A program made the position numbers and the translations under genes. From Pseudomonas mosselii (lineage in GTDB: Bacteria > Pseudomonadota > Gammaproteobacteria > Pseudomonadales > Pseudomonadaceae), in assembly GCF_019823065.1 (NCBI RefSeq), contig NZ_CP081966.1, positions 3,875,501 to 3,939,500 of the forward strand: DNA of 64,000 bases, given 5' to 3'. The notes under the pieces are model-generated. The model saw only the letters and a program-made list of their open reading frames with translations, searched no databases and was not told the DNA's origin. Shown piece after piece: positions 16,259 to 24,935 of this stretch. Within the stretch, counting starts at the first letter, position 1; the number at the start of each line of letters is the position of its first letter.

Positions 16259-17635
16259 ATGCAGACAAGGAAAGTAGATGTCGCCATCATTGGCGCGGGA
16301 ACCGCTGGCAGCACCGCATTCCATGCGCTGAAAGCGACAGGCAAACAGGTGGTTCTGATCGATCGGGGGCCATTGGGGACGACCTGCGCGCGCGTCGGAT
16401 GCATGCCCTCGAAGGCGGCCCTGCATGCCGGCATGCACTGGAAGGTCGCCAAGGCACTGGCAGCGAGCGCCACGCCATCGACCCAAGGGCCGCAGGCCTT
16501 ATGGTCCCACGCCCGCCAGACCAGGGATGCGCTGGCCGGCGCCGCCGCGGAGCGCACGCGCAAGGCGGCTGGCGAGAGCCTGATCATGGCCGAAGCGCGC
16601 TTCGTCGCGCCGGGCATCTTGCAGGCAGGTGAACAACGGATCGAGGCCAGCGCCTTCATCGTGGCGACGGGCTCTCGCCCGGTGGTCCCCAAAGCGCTCG
16701 ACGGCGTTGCCTCCCGCATCCTGACCACCGATACCCTGTTCGACCTGGGCGTCCTGCCCGCACGGATGGGAATCCTGGGACTGGGCGCCATCGGGCTGGA
16801 ACTCGGCCTGGCCCTGTCTCGCTTGGATGTGCAGGTGGTCGCGGCAGACCAGAAAGACGCCATCGGCGGCATCCAGGACCCCGATGTCCTGGAGCGGGCG
16901 ATCGCCAGGTTCGAGACCGAGTTGCCGATGTGGTTGGGCGCCGCCGTCGAAGTCAGCCTTGAAGGCGACCAGGTGCGCATGCGCGCCGGCGAGCGCGACG
17001 CGCTCGTGGATCGGCTTCTCGTCGTGACGGGACGACAACCCAATACCGAGGCGCTCGATCTCGCCGCGGCCGGCATCTCCTTGGATCAGGCTGGCCGACC
17101 GAGCATCGACCCCGCGACCATGCAGGCCTGCGGGCCGTCCCAGGTGCCGATTTTCTTCGCAGGCGATGTGCAGCCGGATCGCCCTCTGATGCACGAGGCC
17201 GCGGACGAGGGTCAGATGGCAGCGCAAGCCGCACTGGCGAGCTTGCGCGGCGAAAGTTGGCCGGGCGCATCCCGGCGCGTGCCGATCACGATCCTGTTCA
17301 CCGACCCGGATGCGTGCGCAGTCGGCATGACCTACGAGGCGGCGGTGCAGGAAGGCGCGGTCGTCGGCACCGCGGAAGGCAGCGGCAACGGGCGCTCCAA
17401 GATTCTTGGTGCTCCGGAAAACCTGCTGCACATCTATGCCGACCCCGGCTCAGGCGCCTTGCTCGGTGCCAGCATGCTCCTGACGCAAGGCGAGCACCTG
17501 GCGCACCTGATCGCTTGGGCGATCCAGGCGAAGCAGACCGTCAACGATCTGCTGGCCATGCCGTACTACCACCCCTCCATCGAGGAGATGCTGCAAAGCG
17601 CCTTGAAATCCGCATCCCAGCAGATGCGCCCGTGA
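16259..17635 (+). CDS. Dihydrolipoamide dehydrogenase-like FAD disulfide oxidoreductase
   Basis: 458 residues. FAD motif IIGAGTAGS at the N-terminus, redox pair Cys43/Cys48 in TTCARVGC, NAD(P)-binding GLGAIGLELG in the middle, second FAD motif FFAGDVQPD, and the C-terminal dimer domain with the catalytic HPSIEE. All residues needed for two-electron disulfide reduction are present. No E2/E3 complex genes are nearby, so its substrate is probably not lipoamide of a 2-oxoacid dehydrogenase. A thiol or persulfide pool, or a lipoate-dependent sulfur system, is conceivable. Next gene 31 bp downstream. Confidence 0.85.
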   Translation: MQTRKVDVAIIGAGTAGSTAFHALKATGKQVVLIDRGPLGTTCARVGCMPSKAALHAGMHWKVAKALAASATPSTQGPQALWSHARQTRDALAGAAAERTRKAAGESLIMAEARFVAPGILQAGEQRIEASAFIVATGSRPVVPKALDGVASRILTTDTLFDLGVLPARMGILGLGAIGLELGLALSRLDVQVVAADQKDAIGGIQDPDVLERAIARFETELPMWLGAAVEVSLEGDQVRMRAGERDALVDRLLVVTGRQPNTEALDLAAAGISLDQAGRPSIDPATMQACGPSQVPIFFAGDVQPDRPLMHEAADEGQMAAQAALASLRGESWPGASRRVPITILFTDPDACAVGMTYEAAVQEGAVVGTAEGSGNGRSKILGAPENLLHIYADPGSGALLGASMLLTQGEHLAHLIAWAIQAKQTVNDLLAMPYYHPSIEEMLQSALKSASQQMRP

Positions 17636-17666
17636 ACAACCCTTCTGACTGCACCACCGACCGACC

Positions 17667-17990
17667 ATGACCCAAGACACCCAGCGCCCCACATTGAAAG
17701 TGATCCTCCACGCACCGACGGCAGAAGCCTTTGAGCGTGCGCGAAGCAATGCAACCAATCTCAAGCGCGCGGCGCCCGATGCCGATGTGCGCATCGTTGC
17801 GAACGCGCAAGCCGTCGCCGCCGCCCTGGACACGGCACCTTCCGACCTCGACGCGCTCACCTGGGTATGCCCGAACACACTTTCGCGGATCGGCAGGGAC
17901 AACAGAGAGCCGCTCGAAGTACTGGACGGGCCTGCTGTTATCGAGATGGCGCGCATGCAGCAAGCGGGATGGATCTACATACGGGCGTAG
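17667..17990 (+). CDS. Small DsrE/DsrF-like protein
   Basis: 107 residues, a single alpha/beta domain with a beta-alpha-beta start (LKVILHAPTAEAFERARSNATNL) typical of the DsrE-like superfamily of sulfur-relay or peroxiredoxin-associated proteins. A Cys in TWVCPNTL lies where some members carry the active thiol. It is coupled to the flavoprotein upstream and precedes the LysR gene. The function is not established. Sulfur transfer is inferred from family and from the TauE and thiol-redox neighbours. Confidence 0.7.
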   Translation: MTQDTQRPTLKVILHAPTAEAFERARSNATNLKRAAPDADVRIVANAQAVAAALDTAPSDLDALTWVCPNTLSRIGRDNREPLEVLDGPAVIEMARMQQAGWIYIRA

Positions 17991-18027
17991 CACGCGACTG
18001 CCGGTTCGGCATGGGGGGGCTGAGACC

Positions 18028-18918
18028 ATGGAATTACGACATCTGCGCTATTTCATGGCCCTGGCTGAAGAGTTGCATTTCACGCGCGCCGCCGAGCGCC
18101 TGCACATCGAACAGCCCCCCTTGTCCCGTGCCATCAAAGAACTGGAGGACGAGCTAGGGGTCGTGCTGTTCGACCGGAACCGCCGTGGAACCGTGCTGAC
18201 GTCGGCGGGTGTTGTCTTTCTTCAAGATATCCGCAGATTGTTCACCGTGCTCGAACAGGCACGCGAAAACGCCCAGGCCGTGGCAGCAGGTTTGCGAGGC
18301 AGTCTGCGCATCGCGATTTCCGACGGGGCAATCGATGCTCGCCTGTCGGCATTTCTGGCCCGGTGCCGCGCGGAGGAGCCGGAGATCGAGATACGGCTGT
18401 CCGAGGTTCCGCTGGCCGAGCAGTTGCGCGGCCTGCGGTCCGGGGATTTCATGATCGGATTCGCGCATACGGCCGACGTCGGCGACGACATACGGGCTGA
18501 GCCCATCTGGCGAGATCCATTGGTCATTGCCGTGCCGGCACGGCACGCACTGCTCGCCCACAAAAAGGTCCCGCTCCAAGAAGTCGGGATCCATCCACTG
18601 GTCTTGTGCGATCCCCATGCGTGCGAGGGCTACTGCCGGGAACTGACACGACTGCTGCAGGTGCTTGAGCACAAGTTGAACGTCGTCGAGGAGGTGTCCT
18701 CGCTGGACATGATGCTCACCTTGGTCGGTGCTGGTTACGGTATCGGCTTTCTCGCGGCGAGCAAGATTCCGGTTTGCCAACGCCCGGACGTGGTGATCCG
18801 TCCCCTGGCCATCGATTCAGCCGTCATCACGACTTACTTGCTGCGGGCCGACAGCAGTGATTTGTCGGCTTCGCTGGAGCGGTTCATCGTTCGCCTACGT
18901 GACTCTGCGAGCGGCTGA
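18028..18918 (+). CDS. LysR-family transcriptional regulator
   Basis: 296 residues. N-terminal winged helix-turn-helix (ELRHLRYFMALAEELHFTRA, then AAERLHIEQPPLSRAIKELE) and a complete effector-binding domain ending near residue 290. The start at 18028 begins the canonical LysR N-terminus; the frame is open further upstream but that part lies under the preceding gene. It is transcribed in the same direction as the thiol-redox genes, so it is more likely to end that operon or act on its promoter than to be divergent. The effector is unknown. Confidence 0.9.
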   Translation: MELRHLRYFMALAEELHFTRAAERLHIEQPPLSRAIKELEDELGVVLFDRNRRGTVLTSAGVVFLQDIRRLFTVLEQARENAQAVAAGLRGSLRIAISDGAIDARLSAFLARCRAEEPEIEIRLSEVPLAEQLRGLRSGDFMIGFAHTADVGDDIRAEPIWRDPLVIAVPARHALLAHKKVPLQEVGIHPLVLCDPHACEGYCRELTRLLQVLEHKLNVVEEVSSLDMMLTLVGAGYGIGFLAASKIPVCQRPDVVIRPLAIDSAVITTYLLRADSSDLSASLERFIVRLRDSASG

Positions 18919-18939
18919 AGGCCCCGCTGGCAGACACCC

Positions 18940-19233
18940 TCAAAGATCGGTTTCGGCACGAAGATTGCGCTCGGTGGCCGCCATCAATTCAGCCGCGCTT
19001 ATCCCAAGTGCTACTGAAATTTTCAGTATGAGGGGCAGCGTGGGCACGTGCTCTCCACGCTCGATCTTGCCCATGTGCGAGCGCGAAATGCCTGCCCGAG
19101 ATGCGAACTCGTCTTGCGCGACTCCTTGTGCGACGCGCGCAGCGCGCACGGCCTGTCCGAAAGCTGTCGCCGCTGCGGATTCATACGTTGTTGTGCCAGA
19201 AGGACGGCCTGGCTGAATGGTTGATTTCTGCAT
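18940..19233 (-). CDS. XRE-family helix-turn-helix regulator
   Basis: 97 residues from ATG 19233 (a TTG at 19260 is in frame). A cro/C1-type helix-turn-helix spans about residues 24-80 with ARVAQGVAQDEFASRAGISRSHMGKIERGEH. It is divergent from a LysR-type effector domain, and two tandem palindromes lie in the shared promoter. Small XRE regulators of this kind often repress their own promoter and element functions. It converges with the LysR gene on the left (22 bp apart). Confidence 0.85.
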   Translation of the reverse strand: MQKSTIQPGRPSGTTTYESAAATAFGQAVRAARVAQGVAQDEFASRAGISRSHMGKIERGEHVPTLPLILKISVALGISAAELMAATERNLRAETDL

Positions 19234-19262
19234 TAGCAGAAGCGTCAAACAATCTGCCAAAA

Positions 19263-19289
19263 TTAACCACGTTAAAGATAACGGCGTTA
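19263..19289. promoter_or_regulatory. Two tandem GTTAA palindromes, likely XRE operators
   Basis: Seen: TTAAC-CAC-GTTAA at 19263-19275 and TAAC-GGC-GTTA at 19279-19289, with centres 15 bp apart, both with 3-bp spacers. They lie between the start of the XRE gene (30 bp away) and the divergent LysR-like gene. Two near-identical dyads in an intergenic strip next to an XRE gene are the usual arrangement of autoregulatory operators. A TTGACC hexamer at 19300-19305 faces the right-hand gene. Binding is inferred. Confidence 0.6.
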
Positions 19290-19352
19290 AACTTCACTCT
19301 TGACCACGATGCAAGTTCACCTACTCGGCCAGAACACTTTTTGGGGGCTCGC

Positions 19353-20009
19353 ATGCATGATGCCACCAGCCAGTTTCCCCATCTCAGGCTTGCGATAGCA
19401 CCTGGGGTGCCATCCTCATGCTTCTCCTCGCTTCTCGCCCTGCAACGCGCGGAAGAGCCGGAAATCACTATCGCGTTCTTTGAGACATCAAGTGACGACC
19501 TGGTGACGGGCATTGATGAAGGTCGTTACGACGCAGGAATGTCGCTTCGGGCCGTAAGCGCTCCGTCTCTGAAAAGCCAACCCTTGTGGATCGAGAACAT
19601 CGCTGTTGCCATGCCATTGTGGTCCCCCTTGCTCGCCCAGACAAAGCTTACGATCGCCGAACTTTTGGACTACCCCGTGTTTCGCTGGCCGGCAGAAAGC
19701 TGCTCACTACTGGATCAGCGGCTGTCATCCCTCCCGTCTTTAAGCCGGCAGAGCGTCCAGCATGTGACCTCGTTCGACATGTTGGCGCTATGGGTCGGCG
19801 CTGGCTATGGTGTCGGGATCACCGCGCAATCGCGCATCGAGCGCGCTGATGCATGGGGGATCACCGCCCGGCCGCTGGCCGAGGGGCCCTACGAGGTCGT
19901 GACTCATCTGCAGCGCCTCAAAGGACGAACTAACGCGGTTTCTGAGCGGTTCGAGCGCAGAGCGATGCAGGTAGCCAAGGATAGTGCAGTCCAATCGAAT
20001 ACCCGATAG
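19353..20009 (+). CDS. LysR-type effector-binding domain protein lacking a DNA-binding domain
   Basis: 218 residues from ATG 19353 (GGGGG upstream). It matches only the C-terminal part of LysR proteins: LRLAIAPGVPSSCFSSLLALQRAEEPEITIAFFE opens the first subdomain when read in two pieces, and SFDMLALWVGAGYGVGI is the usual closing block. No helix-turn-helix precedes it; the frame upstream is open to 19101 but is antisense to the XRE gene. It may be a remnant, or a stand-alone sensor working with the divergent XRE protein. Similar headless LysR proteins are common beside integrases in this element family as far as I recall. Confidence 0.7.
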   Translation: MHDATSQFPHLRLAIAPGVPSSCFSSLLALQRAEEPEITIAFFETSSDDLVTGIDEGRYDAGMSLRAVSAPSLKSQPLWIENIAVAMPLWSPLLAQTKLTIAELLDYPVFRWPAESCSLLDQRLSSLPSLSRQSVQHVTSFDMLALWVGAGYGVGITAQSRIERADAWGITARPLAEGPYEVVTHLQRLKGRTNAVSERFERRAMQVAKDSAVQSNTR

Positions 20010-20172
20010 CGCGCCCGCGCTGAGCGTTCCCTGATGTGCAGACGCCAGGCGTCCGGCGATCTGCTGGACATGCATGATCGTCTGCTCGATTTCTCGACGG
20101 CGCATACCGGCGCCGTGTCCTTCGCTCCCGCACAGCGTGCTGAGCGAACTCATGCAGGCGGTGCAGATGTAG

Positions 20173-20196
20173 CGCGGGGGCCGTAAGGCCCCCGCG
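20173..20196. terminator. Perfect 10-bp hairpin between integrase and LysR-like gene
   Basis: CGCGGGGGCC at 20173-20182, loop GTAA, then the exact complement at 20187-20196. It lies 12 bp beyond the integrase stop and 164 bp after the convergent LysR-like gene. There is no T-run, so it may be a weak or Rho-assisted bidirectional terminator. Confidence 0.55.
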
Positions 20197-20208
20197 AGGG
20201 CTGTAACC

Positions 20209-22140
20209 CTATGCGCCGTCCAAGGCGACAGCGCTCTCCATCAGCCGGCGAACACTCTGGCGCACCTCTTCGGAGATAGGCCGCGGCGGTACGACCTCGG
20301 GAGCATTCGCATGTGGCTCGCTGCCTGCGATGATCTGTACCACCATGCCCAGATTGCTTGGCGTCACGATGTCGATGGCCGCGCGGTCACCCAGGTCGGG
20401 ATGTGGCTGGGTCAGCATGCGGTAAAGCTCCCATGAATCCGCCTGGGGGTACTGGCGCATGAGCACCTGGGCCAGCTTGTGTTTGAGCGGCACCAGTTGC
20501 CAATCGGGAACTCGCTGCCCCCGGTTGCCCAGGCTGATGGAGAGCAGCTTGCCCGCCTTCAACTCGCGGTTGATCTGGTCCTTGGACTTTCCAGCCAACT
20601 TGCCGAACAGGGGCACCGGCAGACTGCTCGGCGATTCGTAGATGGCCAGCATTTCCTCGCGCTCGCGCTGGATGGCCGACACCTCGGGTTCTGGCGCATG
20701 AGTCGGGGATGGCGGCACCTGCGACAACCGTTGGAAGGTGATGCCCCCTTCGTTCGGCGTCACGACGATGGGGGTGGCCACCACCGGCGGAACGGGAGGC
20801 GCAGAGGAAGCTGCAACGATGGCGTCGGGCTTGTCCTCCTCCGCCATGGCCGGTACGCCCTCGATGTGGATAGTGAGGTGCGCGCTGGCCGCTTCGACTT
20901 GGCCCTGTTCGAGCAAGTCGAGGCGGTCGGCCCAGTCCTGCATCATCCGGCGGCGCGGTTCCACGTACTTGGCGTGGTTGTAGGCCGAACTCACCTTGTT
21001 TGGGTCGGAATGCGAAAGCTGCGCGTCCACCCAAATCTTGGGATAGCCGATCTCGTTGAGTGCCGTCGAGATGGTTCCACGAATACCGTGGCCGGTCAGT
21101 TTGTCCTCGTAGCCCATCCGCTTCAAGGCGGCGTTGAGCGTGTTCTCGCTGATGCGCTTCTTGAGTTCGCTGCGGTGCGTCAGCAGGTGGCGCTGGGCGG
21201 GCCGCATCACCCCCAGGAGGTAGCGCACGATCTCGATGGCCTGAAGGGACAGCGGCACGATGTAGGGCGGTACGTCCTGCGGCCGCTTCCCCGCTTTGCG
21301 CATCTCGTCCTGAAGCTGCTTGACGATCTGCGGGGGGATGATCCAAAGCCCACGGTCGAGGTCGAACTGATCCGGGGTCGCCAGCCGCAGTTCGCCGGTG
21401 CGCACGCCGGTCAAGAACAGCAGGCGGATACCGAGCTGGGTTTGCCAGCCGCGCGGGTTGTAGAGCCTGAGCTTCTGGAGGAACTCGGGAAGCTCGGGCA
21501 GGTGCAGGTAGGGGTTATGGGTCACCGCGGGCTTGGGCTCGGCCACTACGTCCAGGTCCGTGGCCGGATTGGCCTCCATGCCCTCGACGATGACGAGCGC
21601 ATAGCGGAATAGCTGCCCCAGCCAGGTCCGGACCTTTTCGGCAGTGGTGAAGGCCTCGCGCTTCTCGATCCGCGCCAGGACGCCCAGGAGTTGCGGCCTG
21701 CGAATGTCATAGATCGACATCTGCTTGAGGCTGGGCAGCACGTCTTTCTCGAAGATCCGCTTGATCTGCGACAGTGTGCTGTTCCGGCCTTCCTTGAGTT
21801 CCTTGGCGCGGTGCTCGACCCAAGCATCGAAGACTGCCTTGAATGTGTAGTCCGAGGCCAGCTTGACCGCATGCCGTTTCTGCTTGCGGTCGGTGTGGGG
21901 GTTGATGCCTTGGGCCAGGAGCGCCCTGGCTTCGTCGCGCAAGGTGCGGGCTTCGCGCAGGCCGATCTCGGGATAGTTGCCCAGGGATATGCGTTTTTGC
22001 TTGCCGAGCCAGTAGTAGCGCAGGTGCCACGATTTGCCGCCGGTGGGGGCGACCACCAGGCCGAGGCCATCGGTATCGGGGATGCTGTAGGTTTTCTTGG
22101 CGGCCTTGGCTTGCCGCACGGTCAGATCAGAGAGTGCCAT
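20209..22140 (-). CDS. int: P4-family tyrosine integrase of the IntB13 type
   Basis: 643 residues from ATG 22140, chosen over ATG 22143 and TTG 22146 for its 7-bp spacing from GGAG. The N-terminal DUF4102 arm-binding domain (SDLTVRQAKAAKKTYSIPD) is followed by a core-binding domain and a catalytic domain with Arg247 (TGVRTGE), His351/Arg354 (GHGIRGT), His377 (LSHSD) and Tyr387 (AYNHAKY). An extension of about 230 residues after the catalytic domain is typical of the ICEclc/PAGI-2 integrases. It catalyses insertion into and excision from tRNA-Gly. It reads away from the attachment site, as in ICEclc, where the excised circle places a promoter from the other end in front of it. Confidence 0.95.
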   Translation of the reverse strand: MALSDLTVRQAKAAKKTYSIPDTDGLGLVVAPTGGKSWHLRYYWLGKQKRISLGNYPEIGLREARTLRDEARALLAQGINPHTDRKQKRHAVKLASDYTFKAVFDAWVEHRAKELKEGRNSTLSQIKRIFEKDVLPSLKQMSIYDIRRPQLLGVLARIEKREAFTTAEKVRTWLGQLFRYALVIVEGMEANPATDLDVVAEPKPAVTHNPYLHLPELPEFLQKLRLYNPRGWQTQLGIRLLFLTGVRTGELRLATPDQFDLDRGLWIIPPQIVKQLQDEMRKAGKRPQDVPPYIVPLSLQAIEIVRYLLGVMRPAQRHLLTHRSELKKRISENTLNAALKRMGYEDKLTGHGIRGTISTALNEIGYPKIWVDAQLSHSDPNKVSSAYNHAKYVEPRRRMMQDWADRLDLLEQGQVEAASAHLTIHIEGVPAMAEEDKPDAIVAASSAPPVPPVVATPIVVTPNEGGITFQRLSQVPPSPTHAPEPEVSAIQREREEMLAIYESPSSLPVPLFGKLAGKSKDQINRELKAGKLLSISLGNRGQRVPDWQLVPLKHKLAQVLMRQYPQADSWELYRMLTQPHPDLGDRAAIDIVTPSNLGMVVQIIAGSEPHANAPEVVPPRPISEEVRQSVRRLMESAVALDGA

Positions 22141-22149
22141 CATCAAACT

Positions 22150-22169
22150 CCTAAGTCGTGAGACTTAGG
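22150..22169 (-). promoter_or_regulatory. Hairpin overlapping the integrase Shine-Dalgarno
   Basis: On the minus strand CCTAAGTC, a 4-nt loop, then GACTTAGG, a perfect 8-bp stem. The second arm runs straight into AG TTTG and the ATGs, so part of the ribosome-binding site (TAGGAG) is inside the stem. This could restrict translation of the integrase mRNA, or be a DNA operator or integrase arm site. The sequence alone cannot decide between these. Confidence 0.55.
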
Positions 22170-22236
22170 CTCAATGCTGCTGGTCATCCCGATCCAACCC
22201 CAGCAACAACCCGGAACCGGCACCACCCGCATTCTC

Positions 22237-22257
22237 TGGCCTCAATTTTGGCCTCAA
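22237..22257. repeat. Direct repeats TGGCCTCAA, candidate integrase arm sites
   Basis: TGGCCTCAA occurs at 22237-22245 and 22249-22257 with a 12-bp period, between the integrase and its attachment site. Tyrosine integrases of this class bind short direct repeats flanking the core (known). Assignment to arm sites is inferred from position. Confidence 0.4.
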
Positions 22258-22300
22258 AAACGCTGGCTGTCGGTGGATTTCCGTGGCTTTGGCTGGAATG

Positions 22301-22321
22301 AAAAAAGGGGCCGAAGCCCCT
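22301..22321 (-). terminator. Rho-independent terminator downstream of tRNA-Gly
   Basis: On the minus strand AGGGGC... reads as GGGGC, TTCG loop, GCCCC followed by six Ts (A-run 22301-22306 on +). It lies 48 bp after the tRNA CCA end and ends tRNA transcription before the integrase region. Because the junction is inside the tRNA, this terminator probably belongs to the element and not to the original chromosome. Confidence 0.85.
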
Positions 22322-22334
22322 AATTTCAATGACT

Positions 22335-22358
22335 TACAGACGTCAGTGGAAGTCTGTA
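22335..22358. repeat. 7-bp inverted repeat beside the attachment site
   Basis: TACAGAC (22335-22341) and GTCTGTA (22352-22358) are exact complements with a 10-bp spacer, 11 bp from the tRNA 3' end. Possible roles: integrase or excisionase binding, or a stem in the tRNA trailer. Confidence 0.4.
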
Positions 22359-22368
22359 GATCAAAACT

Positions 22369-22444
<76 letters not shown>

Positions 22445-22459
22445 GTCGTGATGGGTGCC

Positions 22460-22487
22460 ATTCTAGCGATTTCCAGAACGGCGTCAA
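22460..22487 (-). promoter_or_regulatory. Promoter of tRNA-Gly
   Basis: On the minus strand, -35 TTGACG (22482-22487), 16-bp spacer, -10 TAGAAT (22460-22465), 15 bp before the tRNA 5' end. This is a strong sigma-70 layout, and tRNA-Val at 51667 has an almost identical one. Confidence 0.8.
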
Positions 22488-22508
22488 CCCCTTGATTCAA
22501 AAAAACTT

Positions 22509-23069
22509 TTACTTCTGCTCCGAACCTTCGCGCAGGTGCGGCCAGGCGGCCAGCAGGTAGTGCACCATCGAGATCAGGGTCAGGCCCGCCGCGACCAGCA
22601 GCAGCCCATAGCCCAGCACCACCCAGAAGGTCAGCAGCGGCGGGTTGGCCAGCAGGATCACCAGCGCCAGCATCTGCGCGGCGGTCTTCCACTTGCCCAG
22701 GTTCGACACCGCCACGTGGGCGCGGGCGCCGAGCTCGGCCATCCACTCGCGCAGCGCCGAGACGACAATCTCGCGGCCGATGATCACCGCCGCCGGCAGC
22801 GTCAGCCAGAAGTTGGCGTGCACCTGCACCAGCAGGACCAGGGCCACGGCGACCATCAGCTTGTCGGCCACCGGGTCGAGGAAGGCGCCGAACGGGGTGC
22901 TCTGCTGCAAGCGACGCGCCAGGTAGCCGTCGAGCCAGTCGGTGGCGGCGGCGATGGCGAACACCGTGCTGGCGGCCATGTAGCTCCAGTGATAGGGCAC
23001 ATAGAACAGCAGGATGAAGATCGGGATGAGCAGGACGCGTAGAACGGTGAGCAGGTTTGGAATATTCAT
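22509..23069 (-). CDS. pgsA: CDP-diacylglycerol-glycerol-3-phosphate 3-phosphatidyltransferase
   Basis: 186 residues, inner-membrane enzyme making phosphatidylglycerol phosphate. The CDP-alcohol phosphotransferase motif is complete: [10 protein letters not shown] followed by [11 protein letters not shown]. About five membrane helices. Its position between uvrC and a tRNA-Gly gene is the standard Pseudomonas order, which identifies this side as chromosome. It is separated from uvrC by 33 bp and is probably co-transcribed with it. Confidence 0.97.
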   Translation of the reverse strand: MNIPNLLTVLRVLLIPIFILLFYVPYHWSYMAASTVFAIAAATDWLDGYLARRLQQSTPFGAFLDPVADKLMVAVALVLLVQVHANFWLTLPAAVIIGREIVVSALREWMAELGARAHVAVSNLGKWKTAAQMLALVILLANPPLLTFWVVLGYGLLLVAAGLTLISMVHYLLAAWPHLREGSEQK

Positions 23070-23102
23070 CGGTACGACTGGCTGCGAGTTGAACCCGGCA
23101 TT

Positions 23103-24926
23103 CTACTCGCTATGCAGGCTGGCATAAATCGACTCGGCAAGCTTTTTACTGATGCCGGGGGCTTTGGCGATCTCGTCGACACTGGCGCGGTTGAGCTCCT
23201 GCAGGCCGCCGAAATGTTTCAGCAGGTCGCGACGGCGCTTGGGGCCGACCCCGGCGACGTCCTCCAGGCTCGATGTGCGCCGGGCCTTGCCGCGCCGGGC
23301 GCGGTGGCCGGTGATGGCAAAACGGTGGGCTTCGTCGCGAATCTGCTGGATCAGGTGCAGGGCCGGCGAGTCGCCCTTGAGGGTGAACTCGTGGGCCACG
23401 TCGTTCAGGTACAGGGTCTCGAAACCGGCCTTGCGGGTCACGCCCTTGGCCACCCCCAGCAGCGTCAGGTCAGCAAAGCCCAGTTCCTGCATCACGTCGC
23501 GGGCCATGTTCAACTGGCCCTTGCCGCCGTCCACCAACAATACGTCGGGCAACTTGCCCTCGCCGTCCTTGATCCGCCCATAGCGGCGCTGCAAGGCCTG
23601 GTGCATGGCCGCGTAGTCGTCGCCAGCGGTAACGCCTTCGATGTTGAAGCGGCGGTAGTCGGACTTGAGCGGGCCTTCGGGGCCGAACACCACGCAGCTG
23701 GCCACGGTGGCTTCGCCGCTGGAGTGGCTGATGTCGTAGCACTCCAGGCGTTGCGGCACCTCGTCCAGGTCGAGCACCTGGGCCAGCGCCTCGAAGCGCG
23801 CGGCCATGTGCTGGCGGTTGGCCAGGCGGGCATTGAGGGCCTGCTCGGCGTTGGTCACCGCCAACTGCTGCCAGCGCGCGCGGGTGCCGCGCACCCGGTG
23901 GCTGATGCTGATTTCGCGGCCGCGCAGGGTCTGCAGCGCCTCGCTGATGGCGGCGAAGTCGTCGTGCACCACGTTGACGATCAGCTCGCCCGGCAGCTCG
24001 CGCTCGGCGTTGCCCAGGTAGTATTGGGAGAGGAACGCGGCCATGACTTCGGCCACCTCCTCCTCGATGCCCACCTGGGGAAAGAAGTTCTTGCTGCCCA
24101 GCACCCGGCCGCCACGCACGCTGATCAGGTGCACGCAGGCGCCGCCCGGGTTGACGAAGGCCGCCACCACGTCGACGTCGCCGGAGCCGCCCTCCATGTA
24201 CTGCTGATCCTGGACCCGGCGCAGCAGGGCGATCTGGTCGCGCAGCTCGGCGGCCTTCTCGAAGTTCAGGGCCATGGCGGCCTTTTCCATCTCGGCGCTG
24301 AGCTCGTTGCCCAGTTGCTGGCTGCGGCCTTCGAGGAACATCACCGAATGGCGCACGTCCGCGGCGTACTCCTCGGCGGCGACCAGCCCCACGCACGGAC
24401 CCTTGCAGCGCTTGATCTGGTACTGCAGGCACGGGCGGGTGCGGTTGGCGTAGTAACTGTCCTCGCACTGGCGCACCGAGAACGCCTTCTGCAACAGGCT
24501 CAGGCTCTCGCGGATGGCACCGGCGCTGGGGTACGGGCCGAAATAACGGCCCTTGGCCTTCTTCGCGCCACGGTGGATGCCCAGGCGCGGGAATTCACCG
24601 TCGGACAGGAACACGTACGGGTAGGACTTATCGTCGCGCAGCAGGATGTTGTAGGGCGGCCGCCACTCCTTGATCAGCGTCTGCTCAAGCAGCAGCGCCT
24701 CGGTCTCGTTGGCAGTGATGGTGGTTTCGACCTGGGCGATGCGCCCCACCAGGGCAGCCGTCTTCGGCGCCAGCCCGGTCTTGCGGAAATAGCTGGCCAG
24801 GCGCTTCTTGAGGTTCTTGGCCTTGCCCACGTACAGCAGCCGGGCCTCGGCGTCGAACATCCGGTACACGCCCGGGCGACCGCTGCAGGTCGCCAGGAAC
24901 GCGCTTGCATCAAAAGGTTGTGACAT
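23103..24926 (-). CDS. uvrC: Excinuclease ABC subunit C
   Basis: 607 residues. N-terminal GIY-YIG nuclease (RPGVYRMF, then [14 protein letters not shown]), a UVR motif near residues 200-235, the RNase H-like C-terminal nuclease ([11 protein letters not shown]), and a tandem helix-hairpin-helix tail ([18 protein letters not shown]). It makes both incisions in nucleotide excision repair. It lies 9 bp after gacA, the classic gacA-uvrC (uvrY-uvrC) pair of gamma-proteobacteria. A long open frame on the opposite strand is a GC-driven shadow. Confidence 0.98.
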   Translation of the reverse strand: MSQPFDASAFLATCSGRPGVYRMFDAEARLLYVGKAKNLKKRLASYFRKTGLAPKTAALVGRIAQVETTITANETEALLLEQTLIKEWRPPYNILLRDDKSYPYVFLSDGEFPRLGIHRGAKKAKGRYFGPYPSAGAIRESLSLLQKAFSVRQCEDSYYANRTRPCLQYQIKRCKGPCVGLVAAEEYAADVRHSVMFLEGRSQQLGNELSAEMEKAAMALNFEKAAELRDQIALLRRVQDQQYMEGGSGDVDVVAAFVNPGGACVHLISVRGGRVLGSKNFFPQVGIEEEVAEVMAAFLSQYYLGNAERELPGELIVNVVHDDFAAISEALQTLRGREISISHRVRGTRARWQQLAVTNAEQALNARLANRQHMAARFEALAQVLDLDEVPQRLECYDISHSSGEATVASCVVFGPEGPLKSDYRRFNIEGVTAGDDYAAMHQALQRRYGRIKDGEGKLPDVLLVDGGKGQLNMARDVMQELGFADLTLLGVAKGVTRKAGFETLYLNDVAHEFTLKGDSPALHLIQQIRDEAHRFAITGHRARRGKARRTSSLEDVAGVGPKRRRDLLKHFGGLQELNRASVDEIAKAPGISKKLAESIYASLHSE

Positions 24927-24935
24927 GAGGTGTGC

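Noticed and set aside
19788..20153. A 121-codon minus-strand frame between integrase and the LysR-like gene
   Set aside because: Mostly antisense to the LysR-like gene, no ribosome site or recognisable domain. A short real protein in its first part cannot be fully excluded.
23112..24923. Long open frame (about 600 codons) antisense to uvrC
   Set aside because: uvrC is unambiguous on the other strand. The antisense frame lacks domains and reflects high GC at codon third positions.
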